A program made the translations under genes and the position numbers. This document shows positions 4,554 through 12,279 of a stretch of DNA of 16,260 bases, in pieces (position 1 is the first letter of the stretch; the number at the start of each line of letters is the position of its first letter). Source of the DNA: an uncultured Prevotella sp. (GTDB lineage Bacteria; Bacteroidota; Bacteroidia; Bacteroidales; Bacteroidaceae); assembly GCA_900553595.1 (NCBI GenBank), contig USEC01000040.1, forward strand, positions 1 through 16,260, written 5' to 3'. The notes below the pieces were generated by a model. That model had not been told where the DNA came from, did not search any database, and was given only the letters and a program-made list of their open reading frames with translations.

Positions 4554-6800
4554 ATGGAAACAATTTATCTATGCATCGTAATCTTTTTGCTATGCCTTGC
4601 GGTATTCGACCTGTTCGTAGGTGTCAGCAATGATGCTGTAAACTTTCTCAACAGTGCCATCGGAGCCAAGGTGGCAAAGTTTCGCACAGTGCTCATCATA
4701 GCATCCGTAGGTGTGGCGTTGGGCGCAGTCATGTCGTCGGGTATGATGGATGTGGCACGACACGGCATCATGCAGCCATCGCAGTACTCGTTCAACGAGG
4801 TGATGACGATATTCCTTGCCGTCATGGTGACGGATGTCATAATCCTCGACATGTTCAATACACTCGGAATGCCTACATCGACAACAGTGTCGCTCGTGTT
4901 TGAACTCTTGGGCGGAACATTCATCCTTGCCACCATCAAGATGGCAGGAGACGACAGTCTTACATACGGCGACCTGCTCAACACCGACAAGGCCCTCAGC
5001 GTGATTATAGCAATATTCGTCAGCGTTGCTGTGGCATTCGTGTTCGGAAGCATTGTGCAATGGATTACACGAATAGTGTTCACCTTCAACTACAAGAAGC
5101 ACTCGCGCTATTCCATCGCCATATTCGGCGGAATAGCCTTCACTGCCCTGTCCTACTTCATATTTATAAAAGGTATAGGAAAATCGCCCTATCTCGACGA
5201 GTCCGTGCGCAACTGGATCAGCGACAACACGCAATACGTGCTGATTGTCACATTCATAGTTTCAACGGTCATCATGGAAATCATGCACCTGATTGGTGCA
5301 AACATCTTCAAGTTTGTGGTTCTCATGGGTACTTTCGGACTTGCAATGGCATTTGCCGGCAACGACCTTGTGAACTTCATCGGTGTGCCTTTGGCAGGAC
5401 TCGACTCATACAACGACTACATCAACAACGCCAACGGTGCCACACCATTCACGTTTATGATGACATCGCTCTCTGAAAGCGCACAGACCCCGTCGTTCTA
5501 TCTTCTCATAGCCGGCGTTGTAATGATTGTATCCATGGCAACATCGAAAAAGGCCCGCAACGTGATAAAGACAAGTGTGGACCTCTCACGACAGGACGAA
5601 GGCGACGAAATGTTCGGCACAAGCCGTGCCGCCCGCAGCATAGTAAGATTCTCGCAAGACATGAACAACACTGTGACACAGCACACACCACGAAGAATGG
5701 CTGCATGGATAGACAAACGCTTCAACAAGCGCGAAGCTGAACTTGCCGACGGAGCGGCCTTCGACATTGTGCGTGCAGCAGTGAACCTTGTGCTGGCTTC
5801 AATGCTCATCACAATCGGCACAAACTACAAACTGCCGCTTTCAACAACGTACGTCACATTCATGGTGGCTATGGGTTCGAGTCTTGCCGACAGAGCATGG
5901 AGCCGAGAGAGTGCCGTATTCCGTGTGACGGGCGTAATAAGCGTCATTGGCGGATGGTTCATCACGGCAGGAGTAGCCTTCGTCTCATGCGCCCTTGTGT
6001 GCCTGATAATGTTCTACGGAGGAATTATAGCCAAAGTGGCATTTATAGCCCTTGTGGTCTATATGCTAATCCGCAGCAACCGCGAGTATGCAAAGAAAGA
6101 AAAGGAAACCGACAAGAGCGATGTGTTCCGCCTCATGATGCGCACCCGCGATGCGGAAATAGTGTGGGATCTGCTACAGAAACATGTCGGACGCACACAG
6201 AGTTTCATGGCAAACTTCGCCCGCGAACAGTTCAACAACATCATCGACGGACTTGAAAACGAGAAGGTCAAGACATTGCGACGCACGAAAAACGAGTTAA
6301 AGAACGAGAAAGAACTGCTGCAAAAATACAGACGCCAGGAACTGCTTGCACTCAAACGGGTGCCGATGGCAATAGCCATTGAACGCAACACATGGTTCCA
6401 CCTCGGAATAAACTCTTCGGAACAATACATTTACTGTCTGAACCGTATGCTTGAACCGATAAAGGAGCACGTTGATAACAACTTCAACCCACTGCCGAAA
6501 ATCTACATCGACGAGTTCGAACCGATACGCGCCACCATCAACGACTTGATGAAACAGACGGAATCGATGATTTCGACAAGCCGCTTCGAGAACTACCGTG
6601 AGGTGCTTGCACAGGCCGACCAATGCAAGGACGAACTCTCCGTGGTGCGCAAACGGCACATCGACCGCATACAGGAAAGCAGAGACAACAACAATCTGCA
6701 AGTATCGCTCGTCTATCTCAACATTCTGCAGGAGAGCCAGCAGTTGCTGAGTAACATGCGCCATCAGTTGCGTGCAGCAAAGAAGTTCATGGAAAACTAA
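4554..6800 (+). CDS. PiT-family inorganic phosphate transporter with PhoU-like C-terminal domain
   Basis: This 748-residue inner-membrane protein carries the two inverted PiT signature halves. The first half has GVSNDAVNFLNSAIGA (23-38) and GMPTSTTVSLVFELLGG (105-121). The second has AFAGNDLVNFIGVPLAG (266-282) and LPLSTTYVTFMVAMGSSLAD (427-446). GxxND and P-STT are the phosphate- and cation-binding elements of the family, which imports Pi with H+ or Na+. About ten hydrophobic segments lie before residue 507. From about 508 to the end (240 residues) the chain is soluble, helical and highly charged, resembling the PhoU-like domain fused to PiT proteins in Bacteroidetes. A loop of about 90 residues (329-400) separates the halves. 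Upstream sequence suggests control through direct repeats, possibly plus read-in from the IS promoter. Confidence 0.92.
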   Translation: METIYLCIVIFLLCLAVFDLFVGVSNDAVNFLNSAIGAKVAKFRTVLIIASVGVALGAVMSSGMMDVARHGIMQPSQYSFNEVMTIFLAVMVTDVIILDMFNTLGMPTSTTVSLVFELLGGTFILATIKMAGDDSLTYGDLLNTDKALSVIIAIFVSVAVAFVFGSIVQWITRIVFTFNYKKHSRYSIAIFGGIAFTALSYFIFIKGIGKSPYLDESVRNWISDNTQYVLIVTFIVSTVIMEIMHLIGANIFKFVVLMGTFGLAMAFAGNDLVNFIGVPLAGLDSYNDYINNANGATPFTFMMTSLSESAQTPSFYLLIAGVVMIVSMATSKKARNVIKTSVDLSRQDEGDEMFGTSRAARSIVRFSQDMNNTVTQHTPRRMAAWIDKRFNKREAELADGAAFDIVRAAVNLVLASMLITIGTNYKLPLSTTYVTFMVAMGSSLADRAWSRESAVFRVTGVISVIGGWFITAGVAFVSCALVCLIMFYGGIIAKVAFIALVVYMLIRSNREYAKKEKETDKSDVFRLMMRTRDAEIVWDLLQKHVGRTQSFMANFAREQFNNIIDGLENEKVKTLRRTKNELKNEKELLQKYRRQELLALKRVPMAIAIERNTWFHLGINSSEQYIYCLNRMLEPIKEHVDNNFNPLPKIYIDEFEPIRATINDLMKQTESMISTSRFENYREVLAQADQCKDELSVVRKRHIDRIQESRDNNNLQVSLVYLNILQESQQLLSNMRHQLRAAKKFMEN

Positions 6801-6835
6801 GCGACCGAGAGTTAGCTCTCAAAAGTCAATAAAAC

Positions 6836-6888
6836 ATCAAAGGCATATCCTCAACCCAAACCGGGGCAAGGATATGCCTTTGATTTTA
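6836..6888 (+). terminator. strong terminator hairpin after the phosphate transporter gene
   Basis: The 16-nt arms ATCAAAGGCATATCCT (6836-6851) and its exact complement (6869-6884) enclose a 17-nt loop and are followed by TTTATA. The hairpin lies 36 bp after the stop. Because the stem is symmetric and A-rich before, T-rich after, it could also stop minus-strand transcripts of the convergent DUF3078 gene, 193 bp away. The 188 bp from 6889 to 7076 hold nothing recognisable. Confidence 0.85.
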
Positions 6889-7076
6889 TAGCAAACGACT
6901 GAGCAACGAGAAGCGAAACTAAAATTGTGGTCTCATAAACAATATATGTCACAAGCAGTCTTGCAGCTTGGCTCGTTGCCCTTCTTATTCATTCATCCAC
7001 TCACTTGCGGCAAAGCAAGAACCTGCGAAATGCACTTGCATCAAGCCGAAGTACTTCAAAGTCCGTGAAAACGGAA

Positions 7077-8378
7077 TTAGAAGGAGTAGGCAAATCCTAA
7101 AGAAACATACTCCTTGAACTGCCAATAGCCATGATGGAGGTCACGTTTGGTGCCGTCGTCGAAGCGAGGATAAACAAACACATTGCTGGAAATGTACTTG
7201 TTCACAACGAAAGTGAACGTGTTTTCCCATTCCAACAGAGCGCGTTTATAGGTGGTGTATCCATAGAGACGGGTCTTCCAACGTATGTCTTTTGTGAATT
7301 GCCAATTGAGGTCGAGAGTGATTTCCGAACCGAAATCCGACTTCGTATGTTTTCCTTCCTCCAATCCATAGCGCGTAGCAAGTTCGGCACGCTTCACATA
7401 TTTTAAATTATAAGCAAACGGAGCGAGGTGAACAGAACCTTTCAGACGACCCTTGAACCAATCCACACTGTAGTCCATACCGATAGAGGGGTTAATGTTA
7501 AGCGGTGAAAGGAAGTCAGAATAAATTTTCTTGTCATTGCTCTTCAAACCACGCATGAACTGTGTGCTGGCAATAACCTGCAATGTGTAGTACCAGCGTT
7601 TGGTGGCTTGCAATCCTATTTTTCCGGTATAACGCAAAAGGTCTTCCGATGTTTTAACGGTGTGAAGAGTGTCGCTGCGTGAATTCTGGAATCCCAAACG
7701 CATTTCAAGCTTGTTTTCCCAACGGAAACGCTGCTTGTTGTTATAGTTGGCCTGCAAGGTGAGTGTTGCAAGGGCGGAGTAATTGCTTTCACCTCCCTTA
7801 TACCAGTTCGACGAAATATAGTTCTGGAACATCTGAAGAGTGTAATCACCATAGAACTTCCAGAAATTAGGTTTTTTCACAAGAATATCAACCTGTGCAA
7901 TCTCTGTCTCTTCCGGTTTTGGAGCGACTCTCTCCATTATATCAGCGTCGGAAACCACTTCCGCCGGCTTGGCGTCAATCAGCGGACCAACCTTGTCAAG
8001 CTGGCTTTGGGTGCTTTGGACAAGGTCGGGACGATGCAGATACATGGAAAGCAAATAGTCGTTTTGCAGTTTTTCCGATTCATTGGCATCCGGCTCTAAC
8101 GAGAAAAAGCTGCTCGTCACATTGTGATAAAACGTAAGCGGAACAAAAAAGCGATAATATGCACTTTTCGGTTCAACAGAATCGGCGTCCACTTCTGAAA
8201 CATCTGGAACGGAATCAAGTTTCTCCTTGTAGCATTTCAGCGAATCAGCATAAGACCGCACAAACACGGAAACGGTGTCAACATCACGATGTTTGGCATT
8301 ACGCAACCTTGTCTGCGCTGTCGCAGACGACACGCAGAAAAACGCAAGAACCATTATTTTGAACAAATTCAGCTTCAT
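7077..8378 (-). CDS. DUF3078 outer-membrane beta-barrel protein
   Basis: The 433-residue protein has a signal peptide (MKLNLFKIMVLAFFCVSSATAQ, 1-22). It also carries the DUF3078 family core, best seen in FWKFYGDYTLQMFQNYISSN (172-191) followed by WYKGGESNYSAL. After that come about 230 residues of alternating hydrophobic and polar strands (RWENKLEMRLGFQ, RWYYTLQVIAST, RLKGSVHLAPFAYNL), ending in a terminal Phe (SLGFAYSF). This is the usual signature of an outer-membrane beta-barrel inserted by the BAM machinery. Residues 23-170 form a less conserved polar N-terminal part. The function is unknown; the family is common in Bacteroidetes. It is divergent from pyrG and has its own -7 box at 8486-8493, giving a leader of about 100 nt. 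Confidence 0.88.
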   Translation of the reverse strand: MKLNLFKIMVLAFFCVSSATAQTRLRNAKHRDVDTVSVFVRSYADSLKCYKEKLDSVPDVSEVDADSVEPKSAYYRFFVPLTFYHNVTSSFFSLEPDANESEKLQNDYLLSMYLHRPDLVQSTQSQLDKVGPLIDAKPAEVVSDADIMERVAPKPEETEIAQVDILVKKPNFWKFYGDYTLQMFQNYISSNWYKGGESNYSALATLTLQANYNNKQRFRWENKLEMRLGFQNSRSDTLHTVKTSEDLLRYTGKIGLQATKRWYYTLQVIASTQFMRGLKSNDKKIYSDFLSPLNINPSIGMDYSVDWFKGRLKGSVHLAPFAYNLKYVKRAELATRYGLEEGKHTKSDFGSEITLDLNWQFTKDIRWKTRLYGYTTYKRALLEWENTFTFVVNKYISSNVFVYPRFDDGTKRDLHHGYWQFKEYVSLGFAYSF

Positions 8379-8485
8379 ATCAATTATTATTACAAATAAA
8401 ATTACAATTCATAACCAAAACCCGCCTTTTCACAACAATTCGTCATACGAAGGTTCTCCAACGGCTATGGCTTTACAAACTTCTG

Positions 8486-8493
8486 CAAAGGTA
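8486..8493 (-). promoter_or_regulatory. -7 box for the DUF3078 gene
   Basis: On the minus strand this reads TACCTTTG, a full -7 match. No clear -33 element was found. It lies only 20 bp from the pyrG -33 element, so the two divergent promoters share their upstream region. Confidence 0.6.
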
Positions 8494-8513
8494 AGAATAA
8501 AAAATGAAAGTTG

Positions 8514-8545
8514 CTTGTCTAATTCGTATTTTTATGCTACCTTTG
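8514..8545 (+). promoter_or_regulatory. promoter of the pyrG-yidC operon
   Basis: CTTG (8514-8517), 20 bp, then TACCTTTG (8538-8545) match the Bacteroidetes promoter consensus. The expected start is near 8552, leaving about 45 nt of leader before the GTG codon of pyrG. This position also shows that longer in-frame starts at 8504 cannot be in the main transcript. Confidence 0.7.
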
Positions 8546-8596
8546 CGCTTTGTATTTCAACATTGGATAATAGTTCATTATATAATATTTTTTATC

Positions 8597-10222
8597 GTGG
8601 CTGAAACAAAATACATATTCGTCACTGGTGGTGTTGTGTCTTCACTTGGTAAAGGCATCATTTCATCATCAATTGGTAAGCTCTTGCAGGCAAGAGGTTA
8701 CAATATTACAATCCAGAAATTCGACCCGTATATCAACATTGACCCAGGTACGCTCAATCCCTACGAACACGGCGAATGTTATGTAACAGCGGACGGAATG
8801 GAAACCGACCTTGACCTCGGACACTATGAACGATTCACTGGCATCCAGACTTCAAAGGCCAACTCTCTGACAACAGGACGTATATACAAAGCCGTCATCG
8901 ACAAAGAACGCCGAGGCGACTATTTGGGAAAGACAATACAGGTGGTTCCCCATATTACGGACGAAATAAAGCGTAATGTGAAGCTTTTAGGCCAAAAATA
9001 TCATTACGACTTCGTAATCACCGAAATCGGAGGTACTATCGGCGACATAGAAAGCGCACCTTTCATGGAAGCCATACGACAAATGAAATGGGAACTTGGC
9101 AAGAACGCCGTAAACGTACACCTTACATACGTCCCTTATCTGAAAGCAGCAGGAGAATTAAAGACAAAGCCGACACAGCATTCCGTAAAGGAATTGCAGA
9201 GCGTGGGCATACAGCCAGACATTCTCATCCTTCGCACAGAGAAGCATCTCGAAGAGGGAATACTCAAGAAGGTGGCGAACTTCTGCAACGTGGATTTTGA
9301 TTGTGTCATACAAAGCGAAGACCTGCCAAGCATCTACGAAGTGCCCGTAAACATGCAGAACCAAGGACTCGACACCGCCATCCTGCGCAAGATGGGTGTG
9401 GAAATAGGCGAAAAGCCGACTTTGGGAGCATGGAAGACCTTCCTTGAACGACGCGAAAATGCTACGGAAACCGTAAACATAGGACTCGTTGGAAAATACG
9501 ATCTGCAAGACGCATACAAGTCTATCCGTGAGAGTCTGTCACACGCAGGAACATACAATGACCACAAGGTCAAGATAACCTTCATCAACTCTGAATACAT
9601 CAATGAAGAGAATGTAGCAGAGAAACTGGCAGGACAGGACGGAATCGTGATATGCCCCGGATTCGGACAGCGCGGCATTGAAGGCAAAATCATTGCTGCA
9701 CACTACACCCGCACACATGACATCCCGACTTTCGGCATTTGCCTCGGTATGCAGATGATGGTCATTGAATTTGCACGCAACGTACTTGGTTTCGCCGATG
9801 CCAACAGCCGTGAAATGGATGAAAAGACTCCTCACAATGTAATTGACATTATGGAGGAACAGAAAAACATAACGAACATGGGTGGAACAATGCGTCTTGG
9901 AGCATACGAATGCGTAATAAAGCAAGGTTCCCGCACGTTCGACATCTACAAAAAAGAACATATACAGGAGCGACACCGCCACCGCTACGAGTTCAACAAC
10001 AACTTCCAGAAAGATTTTGAACGCGCTGGTATGCAATGCGTTGGACGCAACCCTGAGAGCGATCTTGTGGAGATAGTGGAAATACCAGGACTCAAATGGT
10101 ACATAGGAACACAGTTCCATCCGGAATACCAAAGCACTGTGCTTAACCCCCACCCCCTCTTCCTGGATTTCATTAGGACCGCCATACAAAACAAGGCAAA
10201 ACAAAAAGGAAAACCCATTTGA
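8597..10222 (+). CDS. pyrG: CTP synthase
   Basis: A 541-residue cytosolic enzyme that converts UTP to CTP with ATP and glutamine, the last step of pyrimidine nucleotide synthesis. The N-terminal synthetase domain (1-270) opens KYIFVTGGVVSSLGKGIISS with the ATP loop, then DPYINIDPGTLNPYEHGE and ITEIGGTIGDIES. The C-terminal class I glutamine amidotransferase domain (about 294-535) shows GICLGMQ with the nucleophile Cys382 and FHPEY with His508 and Glu510, a complete triad. The start is taken as GTG (8597), because family members begin at this point (MAETKYIFVTGG-like) and the ATG codons further upstream lie in or before the promoter. The length is then normal for the family. yidC follows after 36 bp on the same strand, so the two are probably one operon. 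Confidence 0.96.
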   Translation: MAETKYIFVTGGVVSSLGKGIISSSIGKLLQARGYNITIQKFDPYINIDPGTLNPYEHGECYVTADGMETDLDLGHYERFTGIQTSKANSLTTGRIYKAVIDKERRGDYLGKTIQVVPHITDEIKRNVKLLGQKYHYDFVITEIGGTIGDIESAPFMEAIRQMKWELGKNAVNVHLTYVPYLKAAGELKTKPTQHSVKELQSVGIQPDILILRTEKHLEEGILKKVANFCNVDFDCVIQSEDLPSIYEVPVNMQNQGLDTAILRKMGVEIGEKPTLGAWKTFLERRENATETVNIGLVGKYDLQDAYKSIRESLSHAGTYNDHKVKITFINSEYINEENVAEKLAGQDGIVICPGFGQRGIEGKIIAAHYTRTHDIPTFGICLGMQMMVIEFARNVLGFADANSREMDEKTPHNVIDIMEEQKNITNMGGTMRLGAYECVIKQGSRTFDIYKKEHIQERHRHRYEFNNNFQKDFERAGMQCVGRNPESDLVEIVEIPGLKWYIGTQFHPEYQSTVLNPHPLFLDFIRTAIQNKAKQKGKPI

Positions 10223-10258
10223 CAAACTCTAAAACAATAACAATTAAATAATTAAGAC

Positions 10259-12160
10259 GTGGATAAAAACAACATCATCGGCTTTGTGCTCATTGCTGCT
10301 GTACTTATTGGTTATGGAATCTGGACACAGCCCTCTGCTGAAGAGCAAGCTGCTGCAAGACACCAGGATTCAATAGAAAATGTCGCAAGACAAAAAGCCG
10401 AAAATGCTGCAAAGCTGGCAGCACAACAGAAGGCCATACAGGCAAAAGCCGCTGCCGAAGCTGACACAACAGCACTCTTCCATCCGGCTCTTAACGGAAC
10501 CGCATCGAATGTGGTGCTCAAAAACAAGAATGTAGAATTAACCATCAACACAAAAGGTGGCGTTGTTTCCAAGGCCGTAATAAAGGACTTTGAAGATCGC
10601 AACGGCAACAAGGACATAACATTGTTCGACGCAAAGACACAGAGTCTGAACTTCGCATTGGCTGCCAAGGAAGTGAACATAAACACCGCCGACCTGTACT
10701 TTGTGCCGACGAACCAGACCGACTCGACCGTGACAATGACCGCATCGGCAGGAAACGGCAAGGCACTTGTCATCGACTATCTGCTTGGCAAAGACTTCAT
10801 GCTACATACAAAGTTGCAGGCCGTCGGACTTGCAGGAGCTTTCGCGCCATCCACCACACTGATGGATGTGCAGTGGAAAGACTTGTGCAGACAGCAAGAA
10901 CGCGGTTTCACATTTGAAAACCGCTATGCTTCACTCACATACCACTTCACCGACGGAGGAACCAAGTATCTCTCTGAAACAGGTAAGGAGACCGACAAAG
11001 CGATTGACGAAAAGATAGACTGGGTAGCATTCAAGAACCAGTTCTTCTCGGCTGTCATGATAGCGAAGCACGACTTTGCCGAAAACGCACTCATGACAAG
11101 CATCCCTCAGGAGAAAGGCTCCGGCTTCCTGAAACAGTATGAGGCGAAGATGAAGACTTTCTTCGACCCGACAGGAAAGACACCTTCTGAGTTTGACTTC
11201 TACTTCGGACCCAACGATTTCCGTCTTCTGAAGCGTGTTGAAACAGAATGTAATTTCAATAAGGACCTTGAGATGCAGCGTCTTGTCTATCTCGGATGGC
11301 CTCTCTTCCGCATCATCAACCGCTGGTTTACAATTTATGTATTCGACTTCCTTACCGGACTGAACATCAATATGGGTATAGTGCTCATCCTTATCACACT
11401 GCTGTTGAAGGTTATCACATATCCGTTGGTAAAGAAGAGCTACATGAGTTCGGCAAAGATGCGAGTATTGAAACCGAAACTTGAGGAAGCGACGAAGCAA
11501 TATAACAAGCCCGAAGACCAGATGCAGAAGCAGCAGGCAATGATGGCTGAATATGCGAAATACGGTGTTTCACCACTGTCGGGATGCTTGCCTATGATTA
11601 TTCAGTTCCCCATCTGGATTGCGATGTTCAACTTTGTGCCGAACGCTATACAGCTCCGCGGTGAAAGTTTCCTTTGGATAAAGGACCTTTCAACCTACGA
11701 CCCGATAATAGAATGGAACACTAATCTGTGGCTGATAGGCGACCACCTGTCTCTCACATGTATCCTGTTCTGCGTCGCCAACATTCTGTATTCACTGATG
11801 ACAATGCGTCAGCAGCGCGACCAGATGGTAGGACAACAGGCAGAACAAATGAAAATGATGCAATGGATGATGTTCCTCATGCCGGTAATGTTCTTCTTCA
11901 TGTTCAACGATTACTCGGCTGGTTTGAACTTCTACTATTTCATTTCTCTCTTCTTCAGTGCCGCAATAATGTGGGTTTTGCGCAAGACGACAAACGACGA
12001 AAAGCTCCTTGCCATTCTTGAAGCAAAGTACAAAGAAAACAAGGACAACCCCAAGAAGATGAGCGGACTGGCTGCCAGACTGCAAGCTATGCAAGAACAG
12101 CAGCAGGAATTGCAGCGCAAGCGTGAAGAACTGGAACGCAAGCGCAAAGGACTGCAATAA
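10259..12160 (+). CDS. yidC: membrane protein insertase YidC
   Basis: A 633-residue inner-membrane protein that inserts and folds membrane proteins with or without SecYEG. The N-terminal anchor (residues 6-22, IIGFVLIAAVLIGYGIW) is followed by an Ala/Gln-rich stretch and a large periplasmic P1 domain (about 75-330), as in Gram-negative YidC. The 60KD_IMP insertase core runs from about 340 to 590, with WPLFRIINRWFTIYVFDFLT, the cytosolic coiled hairpin starting MRVLKPKLEEATKQYNKPED, the loop GVSPLSGCLPMIIQFPIWIA, and two last membrane segments. The C-terminus is a charged helix (ELQRKREELERKRKG) that could touch ribosomes. The start is GTG (10259), matching the usual MDKN start in Bacteroidetes. 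The terminator-like hairpin at 12189 follows. Confidence 0.96.
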   Translation: MDKNNIIGFVLIAAVLIGYGIWTQPSAEEQAAARHQDSIENVARQKAENAAKLAAQQKAIQAKAAAEADTTALFHPALNGTASNVVLKNKNVELTINTKGGVVSKAVIKDFEDRNGNKDITLFDAKTQSLNFALAAKEVNINTADLYFVPTNQTDSTVTMTASAGNGKALVIDYLLGKDFMLHTKLQAVGLAGAFAPSTTLMDVQWKDLCRQQERGFTFENRYASLTYHFTDGGTKYLSETGKETDKAIDEKIDWVAFKNQFFSAVMIAKHDFAENALMTSIPQEKGSGFLKQYEAKMKTFFDPTGKTPSEFDFYFGPNDFRLLKRVETECNFNKDLEMQRLVYLGWPLFRIINRWFTIYVFDFLTGLNINMGIVLILITLLLKVITYPLVKKSYMSSAKMRVLKPKLEEATKQYNKPEDQMQKQQAMMAEYAKYGVSPLSGCLPMIIQFPIWIAMFNFVPNAIQLRGESFLWIKDLSTYDPIIEWNTNLWLIGDHLSLTCILFCVANILYSLMTMRQQRDQMVGQQAEQMKMMQWMMFLMPVMFFFMFNDYSAGLNFYYFISLFFSAAIMWVLRKTTNDEKLLAILEAKYKENKDNPKKMSGLAARLQAMQEQQQELQRKREELERKRKGLQ

Positions 12161-12188
12161 TTGCTGAATACAATTGAAAACAGAAAAA

Positions 12189-12251
12189 CAGATTGCCTGA
12201 CGTTCCATTCCAGCAAGACAGAACTTGGAATGTTAGACAATCTGATTTTTA
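12189..12251 (+). terminator. long hairpin terminator between yidC and the S9 peptidase
   Basis: CAGATTGCCTGACGTTCCA (12189-12207) pairs with 12226-12244 in RNA at 18 of 19 positions, two of them G-U, with one C-A mismatch. A T-rich stretch (ATTTTTATTT) follows. It suggests that pyrG-yidC transcripts end here. It leaves only 28 bp for a promoter of the next gene, in which no full TAnnTTTG box was found (nearest is AACCTTTTG, 12262-12270). Confidence 0.7.
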
Positions 12252-12279
12252 TTTAACAAAAAACCTTTTGTATAACTAC

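Noticed and set aside
4590..5234. Long minus-strand open frame inside the phosphate transporter gene
   Set aside because: It is rich in His and Cys in a low-complexity way typical of antisense reading of a membrane-protein gene, and it overlaps a well supported CDS.
8504..8596. N-terminal extension of pyrG from an upstream ATG
   Set aside because: The extra 31 residues would be hydrophobic and unlike any CTP synthase, and the stretch contains the promoter. The GTG at 8597 gives the family's normal start.
12193..12279. N-terminal extension of the S9 peptidase
   Set aside because: It covers the terminator hairpin and would bury the clear signal peptide that begins at 12280.
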